A DNA stretch of 64,000 nt from Neckera pumila (Eukaryota > Streptophyta > Bryopsida > Hypnales > Neckeraceae), in NCBI GenBank assembly GCA_963969595.1, contig OZ018408.1, positions 47,431,022-47,495,021 of the forward strand. Reading direction: 5' to 3'. The notes under the pieces were generated by a model. It made no database searches, was not told the origin of the DNA, and saw only the letters and a program-made list of their open reading frames with translations. Position numbers and translations under genes: made by a program. Within the stretch, counting starts at the first letter, position 1; every line of letters begins with the position of its first letter. Below are positions 37,903-49,408 of this stretch, one piece after another.

Positions 37903-40180
37903 AAGTTCAGAGAACGTAAGGTCGGCGGTTCCTTCGAAAGCACATCCTGGAGGTTCGAGTAGTCTTGCCTTTCCCGGGGCTTATATTACCCGTAATGACT
38001 CCTTGAATAGGCTAACTACCTCATCCGAGATTTGTGTTAAGAGAAAACACAAGGTATTGACAATTTGTTTTTCTTAGCTTTATGAACTACGGGGTATTTA
38101 TTGATACAATCTTGAATAAACCTCAAACTGCCAAAGTACATGAGGTTTGAGACATCATCAAACTCTTATCTAGCTGTGCAATTGACCAAATTTTTGCTTC
38201 GGTAAGTGTGATTTGCCAAAGCCTCTACAATTTCTGACTTTTAGTTTGCTTTTGAAATGGTTGTTCAATGTCTAAACTTGAATTTTCTTATATTATTCAA
38301 AGAACTTTGGATGCGCTTCCAACCATTGTAATTTCAAGTTCTAATTATAAACGAGTCAAACTTAGAAATACATTTGGAGGGCCAATATACAGGTTGGATT
38401 GGGGATGCTCTAACCAGCATAAAACAGAATGGTTAGATTTGGTTCTTGTACCCAACAATCTCTCCACAGATCCCTAAGACCCATGCCTGCCCTAAATTTT
38501 TACGGACATGTATGTCACAATTTTTGGTGCCGAAATCAAGTCAATTGATAGTAATTCACCATTGCTGGTTTTAAATTAAGTCTCTGATGGTGTTCTACCT
38601 CGTTGATGCTCCAAAAACTTACAATCTAATTAGCAGAGGATGACCTCTTGTGTAATGTTAGAACCGTTTCGTGTTGCTGTCGCTGATCAATTGGAAAGAT
38701 TTGGTGCTGCTGTTGCAACTGATGTCCAGTGGTATTGGTATTAGCTGTGCTACGAAAAGACAAGAGAACATTAGCTTAAAACTATCCCATGTCTGGGGCA
38801 AGGCATAATCGACAGCAACAGAAGTCTATTCTCGATAAAATCACTTTATTTTCAAGTTCATTAAGCTTGATGAAGTGGTCCTGGAGTATCCCTGACTCTG
38901 AAATGGCCTCTCAGTAGTCCCACAGCTTGCCCAACTTGTTTTTGAAGAAGCTGGGAAAACATCACCCTAGTCTAAGCTGGACCATTGAGCAGCTTTTTAA
39001 ACTGAAAAATTTAATACAAATTTCCTTGTCGATACATTACGCCAATACACTATAAGAAATCCGTGTTTTTGGTGTTGTTTTATATAACAGCCGATGTCTG
39101 ATTTGACAGATTTTAGGTGACGTCAACTTAAACATCACGTGTTTTTTATGTCAATAGTGACGTCTAATGTAACATCAAAAACACGCAATGTCTTAGTTGA
39201 CGTCACCTAAAATCCGTCAACTTAGACATCCCAAAACTCTGGTTTCTTATAGTGATAACAGACATTTATTGATCAACGTCAACAACTGCGCTCTTGTTGG
39301 CAAAGGTTGATAGTTGACACCAAGATACTTAATTTCTATATTTAAGAGCAGCCACTCCATCTTTAGGAATGCAGAGAGGCTAGCTCACCAACCCCAAGCA
39401 GTTTGCAGGATATTTTTTGAGTTTTACAAGCTATTTTCCTTCAATTCCCATACTGAACTGGGTACGTTTTCAAGTACCGAATCCAGGTATTTTCTCTATT
39501 TTGTACTCTGCATAGAAATTTTTATAGATTTTTTCTGCCGGTGTTTTCAAATTGCGGCAAAGAGGTTCACTTTCCCAATTCCACCCAATTCCACCGGCTG
39601 ACTTTGAACTAGCCGCCGGTTTTCCCTAAGCCTTAATGCACAGACTCTTGATATCAATTCCCAGCTTAATCAGCAACTTTCTCTCGAACTCACCAACTCT
39701 GATTCTTAAAAATATTTTGACAATTATGTATCACTTGCCTTCATTTCATCGTAATGAATCAGTACAGTTGCACCGAATAATCAAATGTGAAATCTCAGTT
39801 TGGTGAAGTGCAAAGCAAAGTCAACGACCTGTCAGAAACCAACAACTTACTGCTCAGAGGAGGCAGTCTCAAACGCGAGTTTCAAATGTAGCTCAATTCG
39901 CTCAAAACGCACCTAAATGTGCTAAAAACTGAAATTCGACACCGAAATATTCAAAGTTTCTTGTTACAAATAACAAATTCGGCAGAAATTGTGCTAACTT
40001 TGGCAACAGTTGATGTAAAGCCTTGCTGCTCTTCTTCTACACGGCGCACAGTATATATGCATATAAGGCCGCAATGAACCTTGATCACATCATCCTCAGC
40101 TAGCTTCATTGCAATTGCGAATTCTTCAAGCTAGTTTCATCACCTTCCCTTTCACGATTGGCTCCTCAGCGATTCATACA
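37903..40180. other. Interval between CHLG and the lipid-transfer pair
   Basis: It contains the CHLG 3' UTR with AATAAA at 38115, a 207-bp CACTA MITE at 39048-39254, and the probable promoter of the lipid-transfer gene just before 40,181 (TATATATGCATATAAGG near 40,050). No other gene is supported. Confidence 0.5.
39048..39254. mobile_element. 207-bp CACTA-type MITE
   Basis: The left end is CACTATAAGAAA and the right end is TTTCTTATAGTG. An ATA target duplication flanks both sides (39045-39047 and 39255-39257). The interior is a near-palindrome built on GACGTCA blocks (for example TAGGTGACGTCAACTTA and TTGACGTCACCTAA), so a transcript would fold as a long hairpin. No coding capacity. Confidence 0.88.
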
Positions 40181-41111
40181 ATGGCTGGAGGAGGATCCAA
40201 CAACGGCGTTGCTGCTACTGCAGCTCTTGTGGGCATTTGCGTGCTGGTGGTGATGGCTATGGTGGCGGACTCCACTGCAGCCGCGGGTGTGTGCAACCCG
40301 AATGCTTTGTACCCTTGCCTGCGAGCCATTCAGGGGTCTCGTCCTCCGTCGCCGAGTAAGCAGTGCTGTGCTCTGGTGAAAGGCGTGGACAAGACGTGCA
40401 TGTGCCGGGAGCTCAAGGCGGGCTCGTTCCCGGCGCAGATGGTCAGCAACGCGCTGCGGTTGCCCAAGAAGTGCGGACGCACCGACCTGCGCGGCTTCAA
40501 ATGTGGACGTGAGTTGAAACTTCTCTAATGGAAATCTATTCTGTTTGTCTTGCACCTAGATAACATCGGCACTGGCAACAACATTCTGCATCAATTCATG
40601 AGCATAACAATACTCATTTGGTACTGTGAGCGTGGTGTTTCAATGCATCCTCATCTTCGGTACTTTGGTGGATTTTTTAGTGGATCAAATTGTGGGGTTC
40701 TTGCAATGGAATTTTCATTTGTTTTCAAAAAAAAATAAAATTGTGGGGTTCTAGTGCTGAAAATTGGGACTTTGAAGTGTTAAGATAGTTTTATAGTCAT
40801 GTTTATGAGGAAGTCGTGTTTTAAAGCTCCAATGCTGTATGACAAACGTAGACACTAGGTTTGGTATGGAGCGAATCTGAGGTTGTGGGGTGGGCGTTTG
40901 GAGAAGTGCCAATGTCTTGAAATTTCGCCATTTTAACAGACATGAAAACATACTTATGTAAGTATTCATATTCGTTAAATGGTGAAATTTCAAGAAACAG
41001 GCTCTTCTTACTCCTAGTTTTTATTGCTCTCTGTACTGTGAGAGATGTTGATTGTAAGAACTCACAAGGCAGAGGATCTTTCTTTTGACAGGTTACACAT
41101 TCCCCTACTGA
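40181..41111 (+). CDS. Non-specific lipid-transfer protein, 8-cysteine motif, gene A (115 aa, 2 exons)
   Basis: A small secreted lipid-transfer protein, expected to carry lipids in the apoplast or cell wall. Residues about 1-35 form a signal peptide with a hydrophobic core (GICVLVVMAMVA). The mature part has all eight cysteines (38, 46, 62, 63, 73, 75, 98, 108) in the pattern C-X7-C-X15-CC-X9-CXC-X22-C-X9-C. The LPKKCG segment is shared with DIR1-like/type D proteins. Exon 1 ends at 40508 before a GTGAGT donor. Exon 2 is only 20 nt (41092-41111), after TTCTTTTGACAG, and gives the tail RYTFPY-stop. Reading through the donor gives a false ELKLL tail. The same splice structure and tail are conserved in gene B, which supports the model. 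A start at 40181 is preferred over upstream in-frame codons because it matches gene B. Confidence 0.9.
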
Positions 41112-43286
41112 GCAGCAGTAGAGCTCGAAGCCTTGAGGAATTCATTCAAGGCGGTCAACATATAAGGTAGCAGGTATCTGGCTCTCAAACCTCGAAACGC
41201 CATTTATAATCCCCAAGCAAATGGCGCTGCATCGGCAGTTATGATAGCATAGAATTACTGTGTCTCAATGCAGCCGCTTCAAGTAAATAAATTTGTAGTG
41301 AAACTGCCTCAGTTGAACTGGTAGCAAGGATTAGCAAAATCTGGCTACTACGGAGTACATGTTTGTATTGAGTTGCGATTTGCAACAATAAATTCTTCCT
41401 ACACTGATTTCCTACCATATCTCTTGAGTACATTCAGTTGTTCCAACTCCTTCTCGAATCATTTGTCCTCGGAGCTGGTTCTCGAACTTCAGTTGTTTCA
41501 ACTTCTTGCAGTTGCCGACGTGATTGAACGGAAAAAGGCATCGCCGAAAGTATTGCTTGGAATGTGAAACTGATTCGTTTTCAGTAAACTTGTAATAAAA
41601 TTTAAGAAGCGCCTCTGTAATAAATTTTATAAACAAAGTCGCAAGAGAATTCGTTTTGTGGTTGCAAATACACAGGATAGCTTAATTTCATCTTAGGAAC
41701 TACTAACTGAAAGACTCTAGTACCGCTGTTTCTCTAATTTCATAATGAAGTTTTCACGTAACTGTGACTATGGTATAAAGAAAACAGCATACTCTTCCTC
41801 ATGCGTTCCAGAATAGCAGTCCACGATTTGAAACTCACTAAAATAAAACAGGAAAGGTTCTTGTACTAGTACTTGTTCTAATTCCAATACATTCTAAGTA
41901 GTACTTGTTCTAAAACCAAAAATGAAAGAATTTGGTACCGCTGGGCTCTCCCTGTTTTTGGTAAGTCCTGAGGCAGTTTCGGATTTTCTAAATTTTTTAT
42001 TACGCTAAATTGTGCTGAGAAGTCGAGCCGGTTGATTGTGTACAGATTGCTCAATTCAAGAAACCAATCAGAACTCCTTTCGACGCTTTCGTCTCATATA
42101 ATCTCTGAGACTAACCAGCAGGCCTTCCGTAGAGAACGGACAACTCAAAGCAGTCGTATTTCCATCCTAAGCCCAAGCCAGACTCGGATGCTAATTTAAT
42201 AGACTAAATGAATTCTGAGAATGCACAGCTTGCTCCTTGAGAACAACGTCAATTTCGTTAAATTAGTGGAATTCCACGACTTTGCCACTTTTCAGGGCGT
42301 AAATCTATCCCAGTCCTAGTATCAAGAGTTTTGTGCTGATGGATTCACAATTTTGGACGCCCAAAAGCTCGGCAATTTAACCAGTTGGAGACTAACTTTT
42401 CAATAGCAACTGAGAACTGAACTAGTTTCTAAATGGTGTGGTGCATATGGAAGACTTGAATTCACTGGGACAGGTGCAGTGCGACAGTTATATTGGCTTA
42501 AGACCAAAGTTCCGGGAAGAGGTATTGCATATATTGGCTCATGCGTCGTCACTGCCGTGAAGTGATAACTTGAGTGAGTTCTAACAAATGCAGTGTTTAT
42601 TTCTCCTCAGAAACTAAGCCCTGCTGCCGAACATGACATGTGCTCCATCAGCAAAGCATCCATACACTCTGAGATAAGCTGCAGATACTCTTGTGGTTTT
42701 GTGGCTGCATTACAGACACATCCTCAGGCAGCAGCAGAACTCTCGATTATGTTCATTACCTGTTGATAGACAACAAATCACAATTTCAGAGATTGCAAGT
42801 TAGAAATTTGGGAGAGACATCGACTTTCCCAGTCGATGCCTGAGAATTAATTTCAAGGAGTACTCAAGCATATCCGCAACCACAAAAAATTGTACTGTAC
42901 ACAGCGGCCTGACATTCGTGAACAAGCTGAGCGTATCCAACTGATAGTAGGAAATGTAGGAAGCATTTATTTCGTTGTAGCAAAACTGATCTAGTTACAA
43001 TCAAGTAGTGGCTAGCTTTAGCTAATCATTGCTACCAGCTGAACTGAGTCAGTTTTCAACGCATCTTTATTTGCTTGAATTGAAGCAGCTGCCATTTGCA
43101 CTTGAGTATCCGACAACAGCAATTCGAAGGTGATATCGCTGCGGATTGAAGTACGTAGCGTCATTTCCCGGAGAATACGTACCAACGGGTCTCCAAGGTT
43201 TGAGGTAGAGCCACTCCGACACCGTCTAACTCATAAGCAGACCACCAGTCCCTTATACTCCCCAGGAATTCGATTTCTACGCCAAC
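41112..43286. other. Spacer between the tail-to-tail lipid-transfer genes
   Basis: 2.2 kb with no supported gene, presumably the two 3' UTRs and non-coding DNA. Composition is intermediate. The short frames at 41,239-41,636 and 43,130-43,399 have no motif; the latter overlaps the last exon of gene B on the other strand. Confidence 0.5.
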
Positions 43287-43878
43287 TCAGTAAGGGAACG
43301 TGTAACCTGGAAAAAGAAACATCCACTCTGCCTTATCAGCTCTTACAATCAAGATCCCTCACAAGCGATCAGCAAACTGTGCGCATCGATCGATCATAGT
43401 GAGTGCATGCCTGAGAACAGTCTAGAGGAATCAAATGCGCATTGATCAAAGTACTGAACGCCACAGAAATGACCAACCAAATTCCCAGGACCCCAAAAGG
43501 CTAAACTACTTTCTAAGATTTGAAGATTTCCAGTATGGAAGTGCACTCACGTCCACATTTGAAGCCGCGCAGGTCGGTGCGTCCGCACTTCTTGGGCAAC
43601 CGCAGCGCGTTGCTGACCATCTGCGCCGGGAACGAGCCCGCCTTGAGCTGGCGGCACATGCACGTCTTGTCCACGCCTTTCACCACAGCACAGCACTGCT
43701 TACTCGGCGACGGAGGACGAGACCCCTGAATGGCTCGCAGGCAAGGGTACAAAGCATTCGGGTTGCACACCCCCGCGGCTTCAGTGGAGTCCGCCACCAT
43801 AGCCGTCACCACCAGCACGCACATCACGCCCAGCAGAGCTGCCCCTGGAACGCCCTTGTTCGATCCTCCTCCTGCCAT
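43287..43878 (-). CDS. Non-specific lipid-transfer protein, 8-cysteine motif, gene B (115 aa, 2 exons)
   Basis: Paralogue of gene A in the opposite orientation. Exon 1 is 43551-43878 and exon 2 is 43287-43306 (20 nt), joined across a 244-bp intron with a GTGAGT donor and a TTTCTTTTTCCAG acceptor. The protein has the same signal-peptide layout and the same eight cysteine positions as gene A, and the same RYTFPY tail. Most differences are in the signal peptide; from residue 36 on, the only changes I see are L65V and E77Q. The near identity indicates a recent inverted duplication or gene conversion. The intron is shorter than in gene A (244 against 583 bp), so the non-coding parts have diverged. 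Secretion and lipid binding are inferred from the family. Confidence 0.9.
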
Positions 43879-44651
43879 TGCTGCTGATGGGACACAAGCT
43901 CGATCCCTTTGTGAATGACGACAAGAGAAGCCTGAAGATAGATGGTGCTGAAACTTGAGGAATTGGTAAACAAGATGGAACTGGGGGTGGTTTGAAGAGA
44001 GTTCTCTGCGGGATTATATAGTGTTCAATTCGTGCCAGTGCTGTGTAGGCGAAATTCATCAAGGCTCGTGCATGAGGAACCGAACCTGACGATTATGTTC
44101 TCTCTGACAGGTCGTTGGGTTCGATTTGCGCTTCACTAAATTGGGAGTGGCGATCGGTGCAAGCGGAAGCTAGGATTCATGAGAATCACCTAATTGCGTG
44201 AGGCAGTGAATTTCTGTAATTCTTGAGAAACTGGACTGATCGAGTTGGGCAGTGGTCAACTGAAACCTAGCTAGAGCAGGTTCCAATTTAATCTTCACAC
44301 AGAGAATTGCAGCTGGACTTTCCAGCTGAAAAATTCATCTCAAAAGAACTCTCAGTCGACCAACTCAAACTTGTTCCGGTTCCTCAACGGCAGCCTTCTC
44401 GATCTGTGCCTGTCGATTTGGTGAAATTTCGGCGTTTGAGCAGTAATGAGGATAAATGGACATCCAGGTTGACTTCATGAAGCTGAATATGAATTCTCGA
44501 AGAGCTCTTGACACCAGAAACCTGGAATTGAATGACACCTCATAACTAGTGGTTGGTAAGTTGGGGAGATCTGGAGATCTGGCTATGTCGAATGTCAACC
44601 ATAGCCAACAAGACGGCAGCGTTGACATCGGCTCATGTCCCATATTGTATT
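43879..44651. other. Promoter region of lipid-transfer gene B and intergenic DNA
   Basis: The upstream region of the minus-strand gene. A TATA-like TATATAATCC on the minus strand lies near 44,012-44,022, about 140 bases before the ATG. No other gene is supported. Confidence 0.45.
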
Positions 44652-45121
44652 ATACTCCCTAGTCCCACTAAAAACCTCCAAATCAGGCACAATTCTTGTC
44701 CCACTAAAAAACTCAGTTTTATGATTTCGACCATTGATCAAGTATTGACCGTGTTGAATGATCTTGTGGGGGCAAGTCAAGAGATCAAAGAGTATTCCTC
44801 TCCTAAAAAACTTGACTTTGTCCGTATGAGGCACCTTATACTTGTTGTACTTCCTTAGAAAGTGGTGTTGACAATGAGTTTGGTGATCACTTTGGCACTA
44901 TGAAGATTTGTTCATGAAGTGGGTCAAGTTTCCTTTTTGTTGGTATTTAGGTTGGGACAAATGTTTTTAATTGTTGCCACCAACCTTTAAATCATCAAGA
45001 ATGACAAAGTTAGCAGCATTCACAAACTATGCTCAAATATGATACTTTCCGCATGGATTTTGGGTACTTAAACAATGGCGCCTAAGCTTGGAGATTTTGC
45101 ATAGATCTAAGGGATGGATTG
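44652..45121. repeat. Dispersed repeat R1, copy 2
   Basis: Direct-orientation homologue of 20303-20924 with the uninterrupted structure, lacking the hairpin insertion found there. It begins near GTCCCACTAAAAA and ends near TTTTGCATAGATCTAAGG. Short frames on both strands here mirror those of copy 1 only by homology of a non-coding repeat. Confidence 0.7.
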
Positions 45122-45240
45122 CAAACCATTATATATAGTCCCAGTTAACTTGGATGAAGGTTGAAACAAGCGTTTCGAGAATTGAATAATTTCTCTGGAA
45201 GTTGTAGACAATTGTTCGCTCACAGCTCATGTAAATCTTC

Positions 45241-45470
45241 TTAACCCTTGAACGACGCCGAGGACGTTCTGCGTCCTTTGAATGACAAAGAATCTTTCCC
45301 TACAAGACAGAAGTGTAACTTTTCATCCTTGGTATTAGGAGTAAGAAGGAAAGATCTTCAACAGTTTTTTGACTTCCAATGAATGTATTACGCTTTTTCA
45401 AAGTAGATGATGTCACACGGAATCACAATACATGATTTCCATGGCTACCGGTCCGTCCTTCAAGGGTTTA
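45241..45470. mobile_element. 230-bp TTAA/CCCTTGAA MITE (piggyBac-like)
   Basis: The left end is TTAA-CCCTTGAACGACG. The right end, reverse-complemented, is TAAA-CCCTTGAAGGACG, so the TTAA on that side is one base off. An internal short palindrome GGACG-TTCTG-CGTCC lies 16 bp from the left end. The TTAACCCTT type of end is common among piggyBac elements of other eukaryotes and differs from the CCCCTAAA family in this window. Confidence 0.65.
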
Positions 45471-46090
45471 TTGTAGTGCATGAAAATGTGAAATAGTTGG
45501 CAATATGCTATACTGATCAGCTTGCTATTCATTCTGGATCAGCTTGTCCACGATTAAGGATCAGTGTGCTTCGTGAAACCCCAAATAGACTTGAAGCTCG
45601 CGTAACTCCTTTGGAATGACAAAAACAAGCGGCAACTGAATCAAATCTAATTAAAACAGTGAGGTTGACACCCTAATTAATTGGATTTGGTGTTTCCGAA
45701 ACTTCATGTCTAGTACTCTACTCAAAACAGATTGCGACACACACAAAAAGAGACCGAGGGGACTCTACTTTCGACAGATAACCAAATGTGAAACATAACC
45801 GGCGCGGAATTGCGTCACATAACGACAGAAGCGCTCTTATTTCAAATGCAGATGGAAGTGCCTGTTTGCAGATGCTTATCACCTCCCGAAGAAATCTATT
45901 GAAGAAAACAAGCAACGTTAAGATCAAGGAACTGTATTCTGGCTTGCCAAGAGCCGCTAAAAGCAACTCTACTGTGTCAGGATTTTTATCATTGTGCCTA
46001 AGAATAATCTACTGTGATCCCTTGCGGATTCTTGGACACAGCCAACAATGGATATCAAAACGTTCTGAACCATAATCTAATCGACAACCC
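45471..46090. other. 3' flank of the NDUFS7 gene
   Basis: Probable 3' UTR of the minus-strand NDUFS7 gene plus intergenic DNA. The frames at 45,718-46,075 on both strands show no domain. Confidence 0.45.
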
Positions 46091-47564
46091 CTACTTGTTC
46101 CACCACAATGTCACGTCCTTGCGCCGGTTGATCTTCTTCTGCAACTGAAGCAAACCGTATAGAAGAGCTTCAGCGGTCGGAGGGCATCCAGGGACATAGA
46201 TATCCACAGGCACAATACGATCGCAACCGCGAACAACTGAGTAAGAGTAGTGATAATAGCCTCCTCCGTTGGCACAGCTGCCCATAGAAACTACCCACCT
46301 TGGCTCTGGCATCTGATCATAAACCCTGAAAAGTAAAACACAGTACCTCTTGTAAGAATAAGAATAAGTCCTCATCGGCAAAAAAATCACCAAAACTAAG
46401 TGGATTAATCAGATCAATAGCACAACAACTACGGGACCAGCAGAGCTCTTAGCCGGAGCAAAGGCATTTGTAGTCTTAAGCTGGCTTTGATCATTATCAT
46501 ACTATCATGTAAGTCAAAATCAAGTCGCTAGGCACAGGGCAAAGTGCTAGTCTAAGGTCTACCACAGGTCCACCACAGTAACCAAAGAACATTTTCGGAG
46601 AATTTTCAACTTTTCTATGAATTACAGAACGTACAAAATCTCAAACCCTACAAAATCCCTTCAAAACAAGGTCATGCTCACAAAAAAAACGGGAATGCAA
46701 AACGGCAGAAATGTACACCACTAATACATTCACTCCATAGAACATAAACTGGCTGACCCCTGAGCAGCACTCTAGCCTTAATCGCATGATCATTATCATA
46801 TTACCATCTACGTCAAAATCAAGTTGCTAAAAGCTTTCTGAGATATGGATGAAGAAGCTGCGATAAGAAATCATCAAAATACTGTTTCGTCCTGTGGTTC
46901 GCAAGCACTAACATAAAAAGATGTTCTTCTCCATTCCTCCAACGATATAAAGAATCACTAAATCAGAAAAGGGCGCGGGACACGGTCTCCCACTTCGCAT
47001 TAGCCATGAAATTTTCTCATGCTGTGAATATGTTTCGTGTCCAATCCGAATTACACATTTAAAAACCTACAAAATCCCTCCAGTAGAAATCTAATGCTCA
47101 ACACACAACGCAAGAGAAACAGCAGAACGTTAACCCGAAAACTAGGGATCCACCAGAGCACCCAAGAAGATCACGTACTTGCGCAGAGCAGGAGCCATCT
47201 TGTTGGTGAGCGTCCCGGCCACAATCATACAATCGGACTGCCTGGGACTGGGTCGGAAGATGATTCCAAACCGATCCAAGTCGTAGCGCGCCGCGCCCGT
47301 GTGCATCATCTCCACGGCGCAGCACGCCAATCCAAAAGTCATGGGCCAAATCGACCCCGTGCGAGCCCAATTCATGAGCGCGTCCACCTTGGACAGCACG
47401 AATTCCGCCCCGGGGCCGCTGCCCTTGGACGTGGTACTCGACGTCGGCGCATTCAGCGTGGTCGAGGTCATGAGCGCAGGGGCGCTCGTGTGCAGCACGC
47501 GCGTCAGGGCAGCAGCATTCCGCGACGCCGCAGCAGCTTGCGCTGCTCTCGGCAGCAACGCCAT
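46091..47564 (-). CDS. NDUFS7: NADH:ubiquinone oxidoreductase 20-kDa subunit (NDUFS7/PSST), mitochondrial, 206 aa
   Basis: This subunit of mitochondrial complex I binds iron-sulfur cluster N2, the last electron carrier before ubiquinone. Exon 1 is 47179-47564 and exon 2 is 46091-46325. The 853-bp intron splits the Lys codon of ALRK-VYDQMP; the donor is GTACGT and the acceptor TTTTCAG. Residues about 1-50 are an Ala/Arg/Ser/Thr-rich mitochondrial presequence. The conserved part contains ACCAVEMM (Cys81-Cys82), MGSCANGGG (Cys146) and VPGCPPT (Cys176), the four N2-ligand positions. It ends DVTLWWNK, as expected for the family, and the length is typical. A telo-box lies about 90 bases upstream of the ATG on the same leader. 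The PLAT-domain gene is divergent, 1.8 kb away. Confidence 0.96.
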
Positions 47565-49408
47565 TTGAGCAAGGAAACACAGAAAACCACCAGATTAATT
47601 CGCTCGATCGAAAGGACTGTCAAGAAACAGAGAAGGACTCCCAAAAACAAACCCTAAAGCAAACTGGACTGTGAAAGAAGCTAAAGGAATGACGAGCTTG
47701 GCCAGAGCTTGAAGGAACTGAAGGCGTGTGGGAGGAACGGGACCAGGAAGGCGGACGGACCGTTCCATCTAGAACCGTCCAGGGGAGTCGGTTCACCGCC
47801 TCACGAGACCGTGACACGGTCATAGGGTGTTCTGTTTCACCGCCCCTTGAGAAGCGTGGCGGCGTTGCTGCTGTCAACTAAGGTTAAGCCTAAAACCGCA
47901 CAGTTAAGCATTCTTAAAATGAAGACTAATAAAACTAGTCCATGTATTCCTATAAGATATTATGGCTCCGTTATATTTGGAAAACGGTTGAAAGGTAAGG
48001 TAGAGCCATCCAAAACCGAACAAATAAGGAATTCCAACATGATCAAGAGTAGTGAAAGCAAAACAAATATTTTCTTAGAGGTTAACTATAGAAATGAAAA
48101 GGATTGCAAAAATTTTAGTAATTTTATCGTTTGAACTATAATTACTATGAATTTTGGGAGGCAAAAAGTGCTTCAGATCCATGGCCAATGTCTAGACTCT
48201 TCCAATTCCGATCATTCAAGAACTTTTTTCCTAATCATTATTTCCTAGTTTCTTTCTCATGTATTCATTAGTTCCAACCTCGAAAAGGGAAAAAAAAACA
48301 TTCCAAGCTTGGTCAAAAACACGTACACCTATAGGTCGGGAATGGGTCACTGGCCGAGAATGGGTGGCTCTACCTTATTCTTTATGATTGGTTGAAAGGA
48401 CTAGATCCATCAAGACAAGGACTTTGTAAAAAATGATATGATTCATGGACCAATAGGTGCATTTCTTCATTTTTGTAGAAATCTTGAAAGTCATCCATTA
48501 GTTATTTTTTGGCTTCAATGTCCTAAGGATTAAGAGCACCCAAAGGCAAGTTACACACCTAAGGATAGTAAACAAAGAAGAAAAAAAAAGAGTTGGTAAA
48601 GGAGCAATAACTCCCAAAGGCACGGTTGACAAAACGGTTCCATTCTATTATGGCTACATAAGAAGTTTAAACTAATGTGTCTTTTTAAAAACAATGAAGG
48701 AATGGGATTTTTTGAAATGTGTATCTAGTACTTTGGGATTACCATTTAGGAATGTCTTAGAGGTCACAATAGATTCATATACTTTTTGGGTGTAAATCCA
48801 TCCAAGAATGTGACCATTTTACACGGTAGCCTCGACATTGCAATCATATTAGGAAATTAATGTCAACCATTTTGGATGATTGTCATGACCGTTACAAATT
48901 CACTTTTCTACCAATATTAGTGACACCTATGAACTCTAGGGCAAATCACTTCAAAAATTCATAACTATTCCAAACTTTCTCAAAAAGAATTGATTTCCCT
49001 TCCTATCGATTTCTATCCTAATTCTCCAGTTGCGAAAAAGAAAAGTAAGTTAATACTTCCTCAATCCTGCCAAGTGTCATTTCAGAAAGTATGGGTGCCT
49101 GTGGGGACAGATTCTTCGCTCTTCACAACACGACTCCGTTTGTGTATGAAATGCTTGTTATTTGCCTATAAATCTTCAGGTGCAAGTCTTCAGAGATCAA
49201 TTCCAGTGACACTCCTGGAATCACAGCACAGTATACAAATTCTACTTTGCAATTCACGACAGATTTGTAAACTATTGGTTCAATCGAAGCTTTGGATCGT
49301 GTATGCTGCTGTTTCGAGATTCCATGAAAAGGGTTTTTCTTGCGATCAATTTTTATTGCCTGGAAATTTAGTTAGGGTTTGGTGAGGGGAAGAATTGGTG
49401 AGTCAGTG
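47565..49408. promoter_or_regulatory. Divergent intergenic region between NDUFS7 and the PLAT-TM gene
   Basis: 1.84 kb separates two divergently transcribed genes. The NDUFS7 side (47,565-47,880) is GC-richer and has AAACCCTA at 47649-47656. The PLAT-gene side has TAGGGTTT at 49373-49380, 29 bases before its ATG. AAACCCTA is the plant telo-box found near start sites of housekeeping genes. The middle (47,900-48,980) is AT-rich with nothing identifiable. Confidence 0.5.
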